Source: Desulfacinum infernum DSM 9756
GTDB lineage: Bacteria > Desulfobacterota > Syntrophobacteria > Syntrophobacterales > DSM-9756
Direction: 5' to 3'
NCBI RefSeq assembly: GCF_900129305.1
Contig: NZ_FQVB01000036.1
Location: 1 to 37,704 of the forward strand
DNA length: 37,704 nt
Shown: piece by piece, positions 15,815 through 23,978 of the stretch
Numbering within the stretch: the first letter of the stretch is position 1
Layout: every line of letters begins with the position of its first letter
Notes under the pieces: model-generated
Told to the model about the DNA's origin: nothing
The model's input: the letters and a program-made list of their open reading frames with translations, nothing else
Database searches by the model: none
Translations under genes and position numbers: made by a program

Positions 15815-16360
15815 TCAGGCGGAAACCACCGGCATGTGCCGAACCAGGGCCGGCCGGATCGACCAGGCCAGCATTACCGCCGCGGCCGCCTTGGCCGCAT
15901 CGCCCGCCAGGAAGGGGAGCATCCCCACGGCGAGAGTCTTGGCCCACGTCATGCCGGTCACCGCTTTGAGCCAGGGTACGCCCACGGCGTAAATCACCAG
16001 CGTGCCCAAGATCACCGCCAGAATGTCCGCGAACCGGTTGGGCTTCGGGTGGCTCACGGCCCCGGCGATCCAGGAAGCCCCCACGAACCCCAGCAGGTAG
16101 CCTCCGGTGGGACCCAGAAGATGGGCGAAGCCGCCCTTGAAGTTGGCGAAGACGGGAAGGCCCACGGCGCCCAGGAGCAGGTAAAGGCCCATGGCGGCGG
16201 CTCCCCGCCGGGGACCCAGGAGCAGGCCTGCCAGCAGCACAAAGAGGTTAGTGAGCACCATGGGCACGGGCCCGATGGGCACGGCGATCTGGGCCCCCAC
16301 GGCGGTGAGGGCGGTCATGAGGCAGACGAGCACCATTTGTCGGATCGATTCCAGCGGCAT
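15815..16360 (-). CDS. bioY: Biotin transporter substrate-binding subunit BioY
   Basis: A 181-residue integral membrane protein of usual BioY length with about six hydrophobic helices. Family signatures are visible: VPIGPVPMVLTNLFVLLAG near the N terminus, LGPTGGYLLGF in the middle and PFLAGDAAKA near the C terminus. It binds biotin in the membrane and pairs with BioMN. AGGAGGT precedes ATG. A BirA-type operator lies 22 bases upstream, so it should be repressed when biotin is plentiful. This indicates that the organism imports biotin. Confidence 0.93.
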   Translation of the reverse strand: MPLESIRQMVLVCLMTALTAVGAQIAVPIGPVPMVLTNLFVLLAGLLLGPRRGAAAMGLYLLLGAVGLPVFANFKGGFAHLLGPTGGYLLGFVGASWIAGAVSHPKPNRFADILAVILGTLVIYAVGVPWLKAVTGMTWAKTLAVGMLPFLAGDAAKAAAAVMLAWSIRPALVRHMPVVSA

Positions 16361-16381
16361 GGGAGACCTCCTTGGTTGTGC

Positions 16382-16409
16382 GTTAACCCAAAGTTTCGAT
16401 GCGGTTAAC
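16382..16409. promoter_or_regulatory. BirA operator (GTTAACC-N14-GGTTAAC)
   Basis: A perfect inverted repeat of 7-bp arms separated by 14 bases, closely matching the known bacterial BirA operator with GTAAACC/GGTTTAC-type arms and a 14-16 bp spacer. It stands directly before the biotin transporter operon on the minus strand. Binding by a bifunctional BirA with biotinyl-AMP is inferred. Confidence 0.8.
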
Positions 16410-16437
16410 CGAAAGAGGTGCGGTTGTCAAGGAAATA

Positions 16438-16641
16438 TCACCGCAGAGACACAGAGGACGCAGAGAGACCTTCTTTGAGCCGGGCCGCTGAGACGGCGGC
16501 CCTGCTCAAAAGCTCGCGCTTCGCGCAAAAGGATACCCTCCCCACAGGGATCGTCCCCCGAAGGGGTGGAGCCCGAGGCGGGGCGGCATTTCTCCGACCC
16601 GCCTCGGTTCTTCCTCTGCGTTCTCTGCGTCTCTGCGGTGA
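16438..16641. repeat. Full 204-bp inverted-repeat element, upstream of bioY
   Basis: Starts TCACCGCAGAGACACAGAGG and ends TCTGCGTCTCTGCGGTGA. It holds hairpins TTTGAGCCGGGCCG (loop CTGAGA), CGCGCTTCGCG, CCCCGAAGGGG and CGAGGCGGG/CCCGCCTCG. Same length as the copies at 15595 and 34084, opposite in orientation to the copy at 15595. It begins 28 bases from the BirA operator, so the bioY promoter must lie within or very close to it. Confidence 0.92.
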
Positions 16642-16789
16642 ATTTTCAACACTTTCCCCCGGCCCTGAAGGGGTTTCCGCTAGCCGCTCCAGCCCGTCCT
16701 GTGCTAAGGAAAAGGCAGGCCGTTGGGCACTGCTTTCCGGGCGGCGCTCCGCCCGCATCCCGTGAACCCCTTTTCCCAAGGAGGTCCCC

Positions 16790-17200
16790 ATGAAGCGTAA
16801 AGCCACGTATCGACTGATGGTCACCCGCCGCGAGATGCTTTACGTGCACGATGAGTTCGATCACACCCTCATGCTGGTGGAGATGGAAGGGGAGCCCATC
16901 GAGTACCAGGTGGGCGTGGCCGGAAAGTTCGTATCCCGCCGGAGCGTCACCTTCCACGATCGGATCCGCGGGGCGGGCAAGATGATGGGCTACGCGGTGA
17001 CCCACTTCGAAGAGGGATCCATCTACAGCAAGTACGAAGGGGAGCGGGACCCCGAGTCCAAGCTCACCAAGGGGACGTGGACCATCTACCGGGGCATCGG
17101 CAAGCTGGCCACCATCAAGGGAAGCGGCACCTTCACGGTGAAGCCCGGCGCCCAGGACCGGGAGTACATCCTGGACATCGAAGGCGAGTACGAGCTCTAG
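16790..17200 (+). CDS. Conserved-looking beta-rich protein of unknown function
   Basis: A 136-residue soluble protein without signal peptide or membrane segment. Alternating polar/hydrophobic stretches such as TFHDRIRGAGKMMGYAV and KGTWTIYRGIGKLATIKGSG suggest an all-beta fold; the GIGKLATIKGSGTF pattern recalls small lipocalin or allene-oxide-cyclase-like barrels, but only weakly. A strong AAGGAGG stands before ATG 16790. It is convergent with the acyltransferase gene, and the two stop codons overlap in a CTAG at 17197-17200. Function unknown. Confidence 0.75.
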   Translation: MKRKATYRLMVTRREMLYVHDEFDHTLMLVEMEGEPIEYQVGVAGKFVSRRSVTFHDRIRGAGKMMGYAVTHFEEGSIYSKYEGERDPESKLTKGTWTIYRGIGKLATIKGSGTFTVKPGAQDREYILDIEGEYEL

Positions 17201-18003
17201 GCGGGCGGCTGGGGCCGGAAGCGGCGGAAGCGCCGGTGGACCCAGTACCACTGGTCGGGGAACCGGCGGATCTGCTCTTCCATGATGCGGTTGAAGGCGG
17301 CGGTCATGGCCGCCGTCTTTTCTTCCAGGGTGCCGTGGGACGGTGCCGGAATTTGCGGGCCCATGTCGATCCGGTAGCGCCCGTCCGGGAGGCGGTGGTT
17401 GAAGACCGGATGAACCGGGGCTCCCGTGCGCAGGGCGATGTGGGCCAGGGTCTTGTGGGTGAGGACGTAGCCTCCGAAAAAGGGCGCCCAGACGCCCGTC
17501 TTTTTTCCCGCGTTCTGATCGAGCAAAAAACCCACCATTTCGTTTCGTTTGAGGGCCTTCAGGGTGTGGAGAAGAGCGTACTGCTTGGCGATCACCCGGT
17601 TTCCGGACCGCTCCCTGAGGCGGGTGACCCACCGGTTGAGGATCGGCGGGCGCACGGGCCGGGCTACGATGTTGAGCCGGGCCGGAAGGAAAAAGGGGGC
17701 GCTGTAGGCCATCCATTCCCAGTTGCCGAAGTGGCCCGTGAGGATGAGCACGCCGCGGCCCCGTTCCAGGGATTTCAAGAGGTGCTCTTCCCCCCTGGGT
17801 TCCACGAAGCGGCGGAAATTTTCCCGGGTCATGCGGGCCATGCGGGGAAATTGGGAAAAGACCCGTGCCAGGTGCCGAAAATTTTCCCTGGTGAGCCGCC
17901 GGGCTTCCGCCTCGTTCAGCCCCAGGGCCAGCCGGATGTTGGCCTCCGCGGTCTTCCTGTGTTCGGCATCCAGCGCGTACCACGCCGCACCCACGATTCT
18001 CAA
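17197..18003 (-). CDS. LpxL/HtrB-like lysophospholipid acyltransferase, short N terminus
   Basis: A 268-residue acyltransferase of the lipid A late-acyltransferase family, which adds a fatty acyl chain to lipid A precursors at the inner membrane. The HX4E motif is HFGNWE in LTGHFGNWEWM; other family stretches are FLLDQNAG and ALRTGAPVHPVF. I prefer a TTG start at 18003, 9 bases after GGAGGAG; an ATG at 18060 without a good ribosome site is the alternative. Either way the usual N-terminal membrane helix is missing or altered. A half copy of the repeat element lies 90-200 bases upstream and may have replaced the original 5' end. Confidence 0.75.
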   Translation of the reverse strand: MRIVGAAWYALDAEHRKTAEANIRLALGLNEAEARRLTRENFRHLARVFSQFPRMARMTRENFRRFVEPRGEEHLLKSLERGRGVLILTGHFGNWEWMAYSAPFFLPARLNIVARPVRPPILNRWVTRLRERSGNRVIAKQYALLHTLKALKRNEMVGFLLDQNAGKKTGVWAPFFGGYVLTHKTLAHIALRTGAPVHPVFNHRLPDGRYRIDMGPQIPAPSHGTLEEKTAAMTAAFNRIMEEQIRRFPDQWYWVHRRFRRFRPQPPA

Positions 18004-18091
18004 TGAAAAACTCTCCTCCTCTCGGCCGGCGGGCGGCCTCCCCACCGCCCTTTGTAACATCTCTTTTGGGGTCCCCGACGTCTCTCGAAGA

Positions 18092-18197
18092 AGGTGCCCG
18101 AAGGGCGAAAGCACGTGCCGGGGCGGCCTCTCAGCGCCCCGGCACGTTTTTGAACTCAGCGTTTTTCTTCTCTGCGTTCTCCGCGTCTCTGCGGTGA
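18092..18197. repeat. Half copy (right arm) of the TCACCGCAGAG element
   Basis: Contains the GCCCGAAGGGC hairpin, a perfect CGTGCCGGGGCG/CGCCCCGGCACG stem with CTCTCAG in the loop, and the right terminal repeat ending CTCTGCGGTGA at 18197. The left arm is absent. It lies between the FG-GAP protein gene (ending at 18208) and the acyltransferase, and could terminate or insulate between the two same-direction genes. Confidence 0.8.
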
Positions 18198-18207
18198 ATT
18201 CGACTGG

Positions 18208-19959
18208 CTAGGGTTTTCGGGCCGTCTCAGCCCCACCTTTCTTTCCCACGTTCAAGTCGTAGGAAAAAACCGTGCTTCGGGCTTCCCAGAGCTTCAGAAG
18301 ATCCTTTCCCAGCACCAGGCTGGCGATGAGTTCCGGCGTGCCGTCCCCGTTGAGATCCCCCGTTCGGACGCAGCTCACCATGCCGCTCACCTCCCGAGTC
18401 TTCCAGTTTTCCACGAGCCCCAACTGGTCCCACGACATGGACACGATTTCACTTGCTTCATAATACTTGTACCCTTGCGGCAGAAAACTGCTGTAGTCGG
18501 GCGTACGATTAAGGACCAGTTCCAGGATGCCGTCCTCATTGAGGTCCATCACGAGAATCGGCGAAGGGATGTAGTAGTATTCAACCCGATTGAAGCGTAC
18601 GTCCTCGATCTTACCAATGAGCGCATTGGTGGTCGCCCCGAAACGTTTCCTGCTCCGCCATATCCGGTTGCCGGACGCATCCAGGAGCGCGAGTCGGTTG
18701 TCCTCAGTGATGACGGCATATTCAGTAGCCCCGTCGTTGTTGAAGTCGCCAGCAGAGAAGTTGAAAATATTACAAGAAGCCGGGAGACTGACAGGAGATG
18801 CGGTGACCGCTTTGCCGTCCCGCAGCCGAAACTCGTAGATATCAGGTTCGAATAATTCCCCGAATCGGCCCGGCTGTTGCGCAAGGGCCAACCGCCCCCT
18901 TCCGGGAAAGTACACTGCATTGAGGTAAAGGGGAATGCGCTCCGCCAGGACGACCAGTTTGTTCCCGTTTAGCTCGATCACCTTGGAAGCCGGTTCGAGC
19001 TTCTCGTCCACACTTTGGATGCTTTCCGATCCGGCTCCCTGAGTCTTGTTCTTTTGCCTAAGGCACATCAAAAGGATCTCCAGGCGATCGTCCCCGTCCA
19101 CATCCGCCAAAGAGACCCATTTGAAGTGCTCCAGATTTTCCGCTTTGTGTTCTGCCAGGAGCTGGAGTCCCTGGGCCACTCGGCGAAAAACGGCGAGCCG
19201 GTCAGAACTCACCGCCACAAGCTCGTCTCTGCCGTCACCGTCCACATCGCCCGTATCGATAGCCAGCAGAGCTTCCTTGAGGGTCTGGCTCCTCCAGATG
19301 CCCGCCTGCCTTATGGAGCCTTCGGGTGTGACCTCGATGAAATTGGGATTCAGATAAGAAATGCTCTGGCCTTTGAGCAAAGTCTGTGGGAGCAGAAACT
19401 CAGGGTTGCGGTTGGCGTCGGCCGGAGCGGATAGCGATGGTTGTGACGCCGCAGGTGTCGTGGTCTCTCGTCCGTAGACCCGGTCGTTGACAGTCTCGGC
19501 GAGCTGATTCACCGCCGGGATGAGCATGTCCAGTTTTTCGATCTGGATGGGGATGTGAAGGGGCGAAGAAGCTTCGTCCACGGAAAGCAAGGTGGCGTCC
19601 AAGCTGAGGCTTTCGCCCAGGGACGTGACGCTCCCGAAAAGGACGTGATCGGCACCAAGTTTTTCCGCCCATTTCTTGATCTCCTCGGCGGACTCCGGGG
19701 CACCTCCTGCCTTCAGTGAAGCGAACGTAGTCTGTCTGTCGATCAGCTCCACCTTGCCGGGCCATGCCAGGCGTGTTCGGAGCATGTCGTCGATGCCTTC
19801 CTGCAGGTAGGCCAGAGACGGCGGCGTGTTCATTTTGAACGGAAGCAGAGCCAGCCGGCTCGGGCGGGACTCAGCGAGGCTTGAGCCGCAGATGAAGAGA
19901 GGAGCGGCAACGGCAACAAGGATCAACAAGGGCAACATGTTGGATCGAAGTGCTTTCAT
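18208..19959 (-). CDS. Exported FG-GAP/VCBS repeat protein with a TolB/CsgG-like N-terminal domain
   Basis: A 583-residue secreted protein. A signal peptide (LPLLILVAVAAPLFICGSS) is followed by a domain like TolB/CsgG/FlgO proteins: RLALLPFK, EGIDDMLRTRLAW, LGADHVLFGSVTSLGE. The C-terminal 400 residues hold about five calcium-type beta-propeller repeats: DVDGDGRDEL, DVDGDDRLEI, DFNNDGATEY, DLNEDGILEL and DLNGDGTPEL. It probably acts at the cell envelope, partner unknown. ATG 19959 follows GGAAGGA; earlier starts would bury the signal peptide. Base composition is lower in GC than surrounding genes. Confidence 0.85.
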   Translation of the reverse strand: MKALRSNMLPLLILVAVAAPLFICGSSLAESRPSRLALLPFKMNTPPSLAYLQEGIDDMLRTRLAWPGKVELIDRQTTFASLKAGGAPESAEEIKKWAEKLGADHVLFGSVTSLGESLSLDATLLSVDEASSPLHIPIQIEKLDMLIPAVNQLAETVNDRVYGRETTTPAASQPSLSAPADANRNPEFLLPQTLLKGQSISYLNPNFIEVTPEGSIRQAGIWRSQTLKEALLAIDTGDVDGDGRDELVAVSSDRLAVFRRVAQGLQLLAEHKAENLEHFKWVSLADVDGDDRLEILLMCLRQKNKTQGAGSESIQSVDEKLEPASKVIELNGNKLVVLAERIPLYLNAVYFPGRGRLALAQQPGRFGELFEPDIYEFRLRDGKAVTASPVSLPASCNIFNFSAGDFNNDGATEYAVITEDNRLALLDASGNRIWRSRKRFGATTNALIGKIEDVRFNRVEYYYIPSPILVMDLNEDGILELVLNRTPDYSSFLPQGYKYYEASEIVSMSWDQLGLVENWKTREVSGMVSCVRTGDLNGDGTPELIASLVLGKDLLKLWEARSTVFSYDLNVGKKGGAETARKP

Positions 19960-20316
19960 AAAGGGTCCTTCCCGTTGATCGAGATGACAAAAGACCGGGG
20001 ATCTAAACTCCCCCTCCCGGGTCCCGCGCCGGGTCCGCGGGACTGTCCGGTAGAGACTAGCGAGAAGAGTGGGGCGAATGCAAGGAATTTTAGGGCGAGG
20101 AGAGAGGGTCGGAAGTTGTGGGGAAGAACCCAGAATCTGCATGCACTTTTCTGTTGACAAGTAGACGCGATTTGCTAAAGGTGATCCGTGCTTTTATGCA
20201 CAGGGGCTATCTGTCACAGGAGAAGGGGGGTGGTGAAACGCGCATTGCGAAACAATCTGATCAAGGGGCTGATTTGAACGCAGGAAAGTGTCTTTCGGAT
20301 TCAGTGGAGGAAAGAG
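19960..20316. other. Divergent spacer before the porin
   Basis: No gene seen in these 357 bases. TTGACA at 20154-20159 could be a -35 element for the porin, with a weak TAAAGG or CTAAAG -10 at a short 15-16 base spacing. Only this weak promoter and the porin ribosome site can be supported. Confidence 0.4.
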
Positions 20317-21594
20317 ATGAAGAAGAATTTGATCGTGTTCGTGGCCCTGCTGGCTGCAGTGGCCGTGGCGTTGCCGGCCTTCGCCGTCGATTTCAAGTAC
20401 GGCGGTGTCATGCGGGTCCGCTGGATCAGCAACGACAACATGGCCGATGGCCTTGATGGGGATGATGACAACAACAACCTGTTCGATCAGCGCGCCCGGC
20501 TTTACTTTGACTTCGTGGGCAGCGAGAACCTGAAGGTGGTCACCAAATTCGAGCTGGGCGACATCACCTGGGGTGCGGGCGACACGGGTGATGTGGGCGC
20601 CGACGGAAAGGATGTGGAAATCAAGAACCTTTATCTCGATTTCAACATCCCCAACACGCCCATCAACGCCAAGCTGGGTGTCCAGGGCATCGTGGCCATG
20701 AAGGGCTGGATCGCGGACGATGATTTTTCCGCGGCCGTCTTCACCATGCCGTTCGAGCCGGTGAAGCTGACCCTCGGCTACATTGCCGCCCAGAATGAAG
20801 ATGCCACGGATGAAAGCGAAAACGTGGACGACTTCTTCATTCAGGTGGACTACGCCAACGGTCCTTTCAGCGGCACCCTCATCGGTTTCTATCAGTACGC
20901 CCATGATGCATTGGAAGTGGGACAGTTTGAAGGTGCTACTGGTTTCGGCCAGGCGCTTGACAACTCCTTGTTCGATCTGGGCGTGGCGCTGGGTTACAAG
21001 GCCGACATGTTCGATGTGAACGTGAACTTCGTAAAGAACTTCGGCAGCTACGATCTGGCCGGCGGCGGCTCCGGTGACTACACCGGCTGGGCGGCCGAGG
21101 CCATCGCCAACGTCTACGTCAACAACTTCACCTTCACTCTGGGCGGCTTCTATACCACGGGTGACGACGACGACGACAATGACGTTGATTACTTCATTTA
21201 CCCGTACAAGTCCGGCTCCCACTACTGGGCGGAATTGATGGGTCTGGGCGTGCTGGATAAGTTCGGCCCGTCGGCCAACGACGGATACTCCGCCGGCGAC
21301 GTGCCGAGCAACCTGTACACCGTCTATGCCGGCGTGGCTTGGCAGGCCCTCGAGGCCACCAAGCTCAGCTTTGCCTACTACTACATCGGCACGGCGGAAG
21401 ACGTTGAGTCCGAACCCGGCAAGATGGACGACTCGGTGGGAAGTGAAATCGACTTCCGCCTGACCCAGAAGGTCGTGGACGGGCTTACCCTGGATGTGGT
21501 CGGCGCCTATCTGTTTGCCGACGACGCCTACAGCACCAACGACCAGGATGACGATGCCTACGAAGTGGGCGCTCGCCTCCAGTGGAGCTTCTAG
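20317..21594 (+). CDS. Outer-membrane porin
   Basis: A 425-residue beta-barrel porin. A signal peptide (LIVFVALLAAVAVALPAFA) precedes VDFKYGGVMRVRW. The body alternates aromatic beta strands with Asp/Asn-rich loops (GDDDNNN, TTGDDDDDND), and the C terminus ends QWSF, the aromatic end recognised by the BAM machinery. The acidic loops suggest cation binding at the pore mouth. GTGGAGGAAAG precedes ATG 20317, and a strong terminator follows, so it is a single-gene unit. It resembles porins common in Desulfobacterota; substrate unknown. Confidence 0.9.
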   Translation: MKKNLIVFVALLAAVAVALPAFAVDFKYGGVMRVRWISNDNMADGLDGDDDNNNLFDQRARLYFDFVGSENLKVVTKFELGDITWGAGDTGDVGADGKDVEIKNLYLDFNIPNTPINAKLGVQGIVAMKGWIADDDFSAAVFTMPFEPVKLTLGYIAAQNEDATDESENVDDFFIQVDYANGPFSGTLIGFYQYAHDALEVGQFEGATGFGQALDNSLFDLGVALGYKADMFDVNVNFVKNFGSYDLAGGGSGDYTGWAAEAIANVYVNNFTFTLGGFYTTGDDDDDNDVDYFIYPYKSGSHYWAELMGLGVLDKFGPSANDGYSAGDVPSNLYTVYAGVAWQALEATKLSFAYYYIGTAEDVESEPGKMDDSVGSEIDFRLTQKVVDGLTLDVVGAYLFADDAYSTNDQDDDAYEVGARLQWSF

Positions 21595-21626
21595 TCCGCT
21601 TTGTGAGCTGACCTGAGAAGTAAAGG

Positions 21627-21655
21627 AGCCCGGGCTTTCGAGCCCGGGCTTTTTT
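21627..21655 (+). terminator. Rho-independent terminator of the porin gene
   Basis: Perfect 10-bp stem AGCCCGGGCT/AGCCCGGGCT with a TTCG tetraloop followed by six T residues, 33 bases after the stop codon. Confidence 0.95.
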
Positions 21656-21756
21656 CGTGGCCAGGTGCCCGTGAGAGCGACGTAGAGCATCATCGAGGTT
21701 GCTGACAAATGATAAGCCACGTATGCTGTCCTTCTATAAAACATTCGGAGGATGGC

Positions 21757-22074
21757 ATGGAGTGCGCCCGCCGTTTCGAACCGTTTCCGTGTGAACTTTT
21801 CTGGGATGTCTCCGCCGACTCCCTCTCCTGGGAGAAGCACCGGGGCTTTATCGTGAGACGGGTACTCGCGGAGGGAGGCGAGGAGGATGTGCGCCGGCTC
21901 TTCGATCTTGTGGGGAGGGATCACGCCACGGAATGGCCGGTAGAATCCGAGGGGCGGGGGATGCCGCCCCGGCGTCTGCGCTTCTGGGGGGTGGTGTTGG
22001 AACTCCCCAAGGAACAGGTGGACCGATGGGTGGCCAGAGAGCGTGAATCCATCTGGGGGCGGCGATGTCGCTAG
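21757..22074 (+). CDS. DUF6922-like protein, orphan
   Basis: A 105-residue protein with ELFWDVSADSLSWEKHR followed by FIVRRVLAEGGEEDVRRLF, which matches the general pattern of DUF6922 proteins (LFWD motif, then ERVLE-like helix, then a gated basic end). Such proteins are commonly paired with AbiEii-type nucleotidyltransferases. Here no partner follows; the next 460 bases are repeats. ATG 21757 has GGAGG 5 bases upstream; a longer ATG at 21709 lacks one. It may be a solitary antitoxin left after loss of a toxin. Confidence 0.65.
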   Translation: MECARRFEPFPCELFWDVSADSLSWEKHRGFIVRRVLAEGGEEDVRRLFDLVGRDHATEWPVESEGRGMPPRRLRFWGVVLELPKEQVDRWVARERESIWGRRCR

Positions 22075-22110
22075 GGTGTGGGGCGTCTTGAAGATTTTCG
22101 GCGGGGAAGC

Positions 22111-22140
22111 TGTAGGGGCGAAAGATCTTTCGCCCCTACA
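22111..22140. repeat. Family-2 palindrome, 30-bp perfect
   Basis: TGTAGGGGCGAAAGA and its exact complement, centred on AGATCT. Same core as 8699-8726. It lies 37 bases after the DUF6922-like gene. Confidence 0.9.
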
Positions 22141-22539
22141 GTCTTTTCCTTCCCGCTCTTCCTTTTGCCCCATCCACTGTGGGGGTGCCGCCTGGTAGGT
22201 CGGTTGTGATCTATTGTGCCACGTGGTTTGGCGGCGATTCCAGTGGCGGGAGGGGCTGTATCTGCAGCCTGGGAGGCTGTCCGACCACGCTGGGGATGAC
22301 CGCTTTTCTCGTAGCGCAGCCCTTTAGGGCTGCGAAGGAATCCGTGCACTTCGGGTGCATCGCCGTATATTCCCTGTCAAGTCATGGGGTACGATGACAT
22401 CTTTGCGCGGGGCTGAAGCCCCGCGGCTACGAAAAAAGACGGGTCCCTTCTCGGTTGATGAAGGTAACTTGTTCTCGGTCAGGCTCCCAAACAAGCGCAT
22501 GGGGGCTTCTCGGCACGGGTTAGCCCTTGTTTTGTGGGA
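22141..22539. other. Gene-free spacer with a three-hairpin repeat
   Basis: About 400 bases between the DUF6922-like gene and the convergent eRF1-like gene. The central part is the three-hairpin element at 22309-22432. No reading frame with family features was found. Confidence 0.6.
22309..22432. repeat. Family-3 element: three hairpins flanked by TCGTAGC/GCTACGA
   Basis: A 124-bp unit with 7-bp outer inverted repeats. Inside are CGCAGCCCT/AGGGCTGCG, GTGCACTTCGGGTGCAT and GCGGGGC/GCCCCGC hairpins. The arrangement of hairpins each carrying a self-complementary core suggests a dispersed repeat; only one copy is in this window. Confidence 0.65.
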
Positions 22540-23703
22540 TCATCGCAGGAACGCCCCCACGGGGCCGGCTGCGGTGAGTTCCTTCTTGGCCTCCGGCTCG
22601 GTGATCTCCTCCACCTTGCCGCCCAGAAGAAGAACCCGGTCGCAGGCGGCCCAGACCACGTCGTCCTCATCGTTTAAGGTCCCCGAACAGTAGGGGCAGG
22701 ACCCTTGGGCCGGGCCGTGGTCCAGGAGCACCTGGCACGACGGGCAGTGCCGGCCCGGCGCGGAAAATCCGGCGGGAACCAGGATCTGATAAACCCGCCC
22801 CTGGTTCACGGCATCGAGTACCGCTTCCAGGCCCAGCACCGCCTTGGCGGATCCGCTCTGGGCCTTTCGCGCCGTGGTGACGCATTCGGCCACCAACTCC
22901 CGCTCCAGGGCCGCGTCCAAATCGCGCAGCACCGGTGTCACCTGCTCCAATAAATCCTGGGGTCTGGCCGTGACGGAGGCCCGCACTCGGGCCGCCACCC
23001 GGCTCAAAACCCCCTTGGGAAGCAACCGCTTGAGCTCCGCGGTCACCTCTTCCGGGCCCGCCAGCACCACCCGGTCGATCTCGTATTCTTCGATCATGTC
23101 GTGCAGGGCGTCGGCCACTTCCTTCAAAAACCAGTGGCTCCAGGTGGCCGCCCGGCGCTGGAAGACCATCTGGGACCGCATGTGGTCCGTTCCGGAGGTG
23201 CTCCGGTGGCGCACCGCGGGCGTCTGGAACGCCTCCTCCATCTCTTCCACTTCCCCCATGGACGCCACCAGGAACCGGGCCCGCTCCCGGTCCACCACCA
23301 CGATGCCGGTCCGCTCGTATTCCTTCCAGGCGTCCAAAAGCGGCCGGATGTACGGGCGCTTCTCGTACCACGCCCCGTTGGGAAGGCGGATGGGAAGGTC
23401 CTCCTGGTACGTGTAGCCTTCCGAGATGTCGCAGAAAAAGACCATGCTCCGTCCCTTGGGGATGTGCGTCTCCACCTGCCGGCGGACCCAGCCGGCGTCC
23501 TCGGCGAAGTGCTCCCTTTGATGCGCGTCGTCCAGCTCCGATTCCAGGTCCTTCAAGAGTTGGTCCAAAACGAGCTTGTGGGCGCCGCGGCGGTTGGCCC
23601 GCACCTGGGGATCCACGTTGAGGTAAACGCTCAGGATCCACGATCCCTCCGGGGCGTGCCGCCTGGCCAGACTTTCCAGGGAACTGGGATGCAAGGTTTT
23701 CAT
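22540..23703 (-). CDS. Bacterial eRF1-like (VLRF1/baeRF) protein
   Basis: A 387-residue protein with three parts: an N-terminal domain (SWILSVYLNVDP), a central RNase-H-like domain (GIVVVDRERARFLVASMGEVEEMEE, then DRVVLAGPEEVTAELKRLLP), and a C-terminal domain with a CPSC/CPYC zinc ribbon and VWAACDRVLLLGGKVEEI. This is the layout of bacterial relatives of release factor aeRF1, thought to act on stalled ribosomes. I see no GGQ motif, so peptide release by the standard mechanism is unlikely. ATG 23703 follows GAGGAGGTC. It stands alone. Confidence 0.78.
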   Translation of the reverse strand: MKTLHPSSLESLARRHAPEGSWILSVYLNVDPQVRANRRGAHKLVLDQLLKDLESELDDAHQREHFAEDAGWVRRQVETHIPKGRSMVFFCDISEGYTYQEDLPIRLPNGAWYEKRPYIRPLLDAWKEYERTGIVVVDRERARFLVASMGEVEEMEEAFQTPAVRHRSTSGTDHMRSQMVFQRRAATWSHWFLKEVADALHDMIEEYEIDRVVLAGPEEVTAELKRLLPKGVLSRVAARVRASVTARPQDLLEQVTPVLRDLDAALERELVAECVTTARKAQSGSAKAVLGLEAVLDAVNQGRVYQILVPAGFSAPGRHCPSCQVLLDHGPAQGSCPYCSGTLNDEDDVVWAACDRVLLLGGKVEEITEPEAKKELTAAGPVGAFLR

Positions 23704-23802
23704 AGAGGACCTCCTCGGTTGACGGGGTGGGAAGATGGGGTGGGCTTCACCCATAATTGTTGCCGGCGGCGGAGACGGGGTCAAGGGCCGGAGGGGTGAG
23801 GA

Positions 23803-23870
23803 TTGGAGGATTAGAGGATTAAGGATTAAGGGATAGAGGGGTATGGGGTAGAGGGGTATGGGATATGGGG
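23803..23870. repeat. GGATTAA and GGTATGG short tandem repeats
   Basis: Units of GGATTAR are followed by units of GAGGGGTATGG type, upstream of both divergent genes. Part of the 275-bp spacer between the eRF1-like gene and mntA, where nothing else is visible. Confidence 0.65.
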
Positions 23871-23978
23871 CGCTGTCTCGATCCGGGGGAAGGGGAAACG
23901 GCCGGGAGTTTCGGATGAGGGCTTGCCGGCAAAGCGTTTTTTGGATCATTATGGCCGGGAAGGAAAAAGGAGGCGGGG

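Noticed and set aside
16438-16824. Small frames inside repeat elements translating as RRDAEDAE or TAETQR-type peptides
   Set aside because: They are translations of the TCACCGCAGAG terminal repeats; the same peptide in several frames and places shows that they are not proteins.
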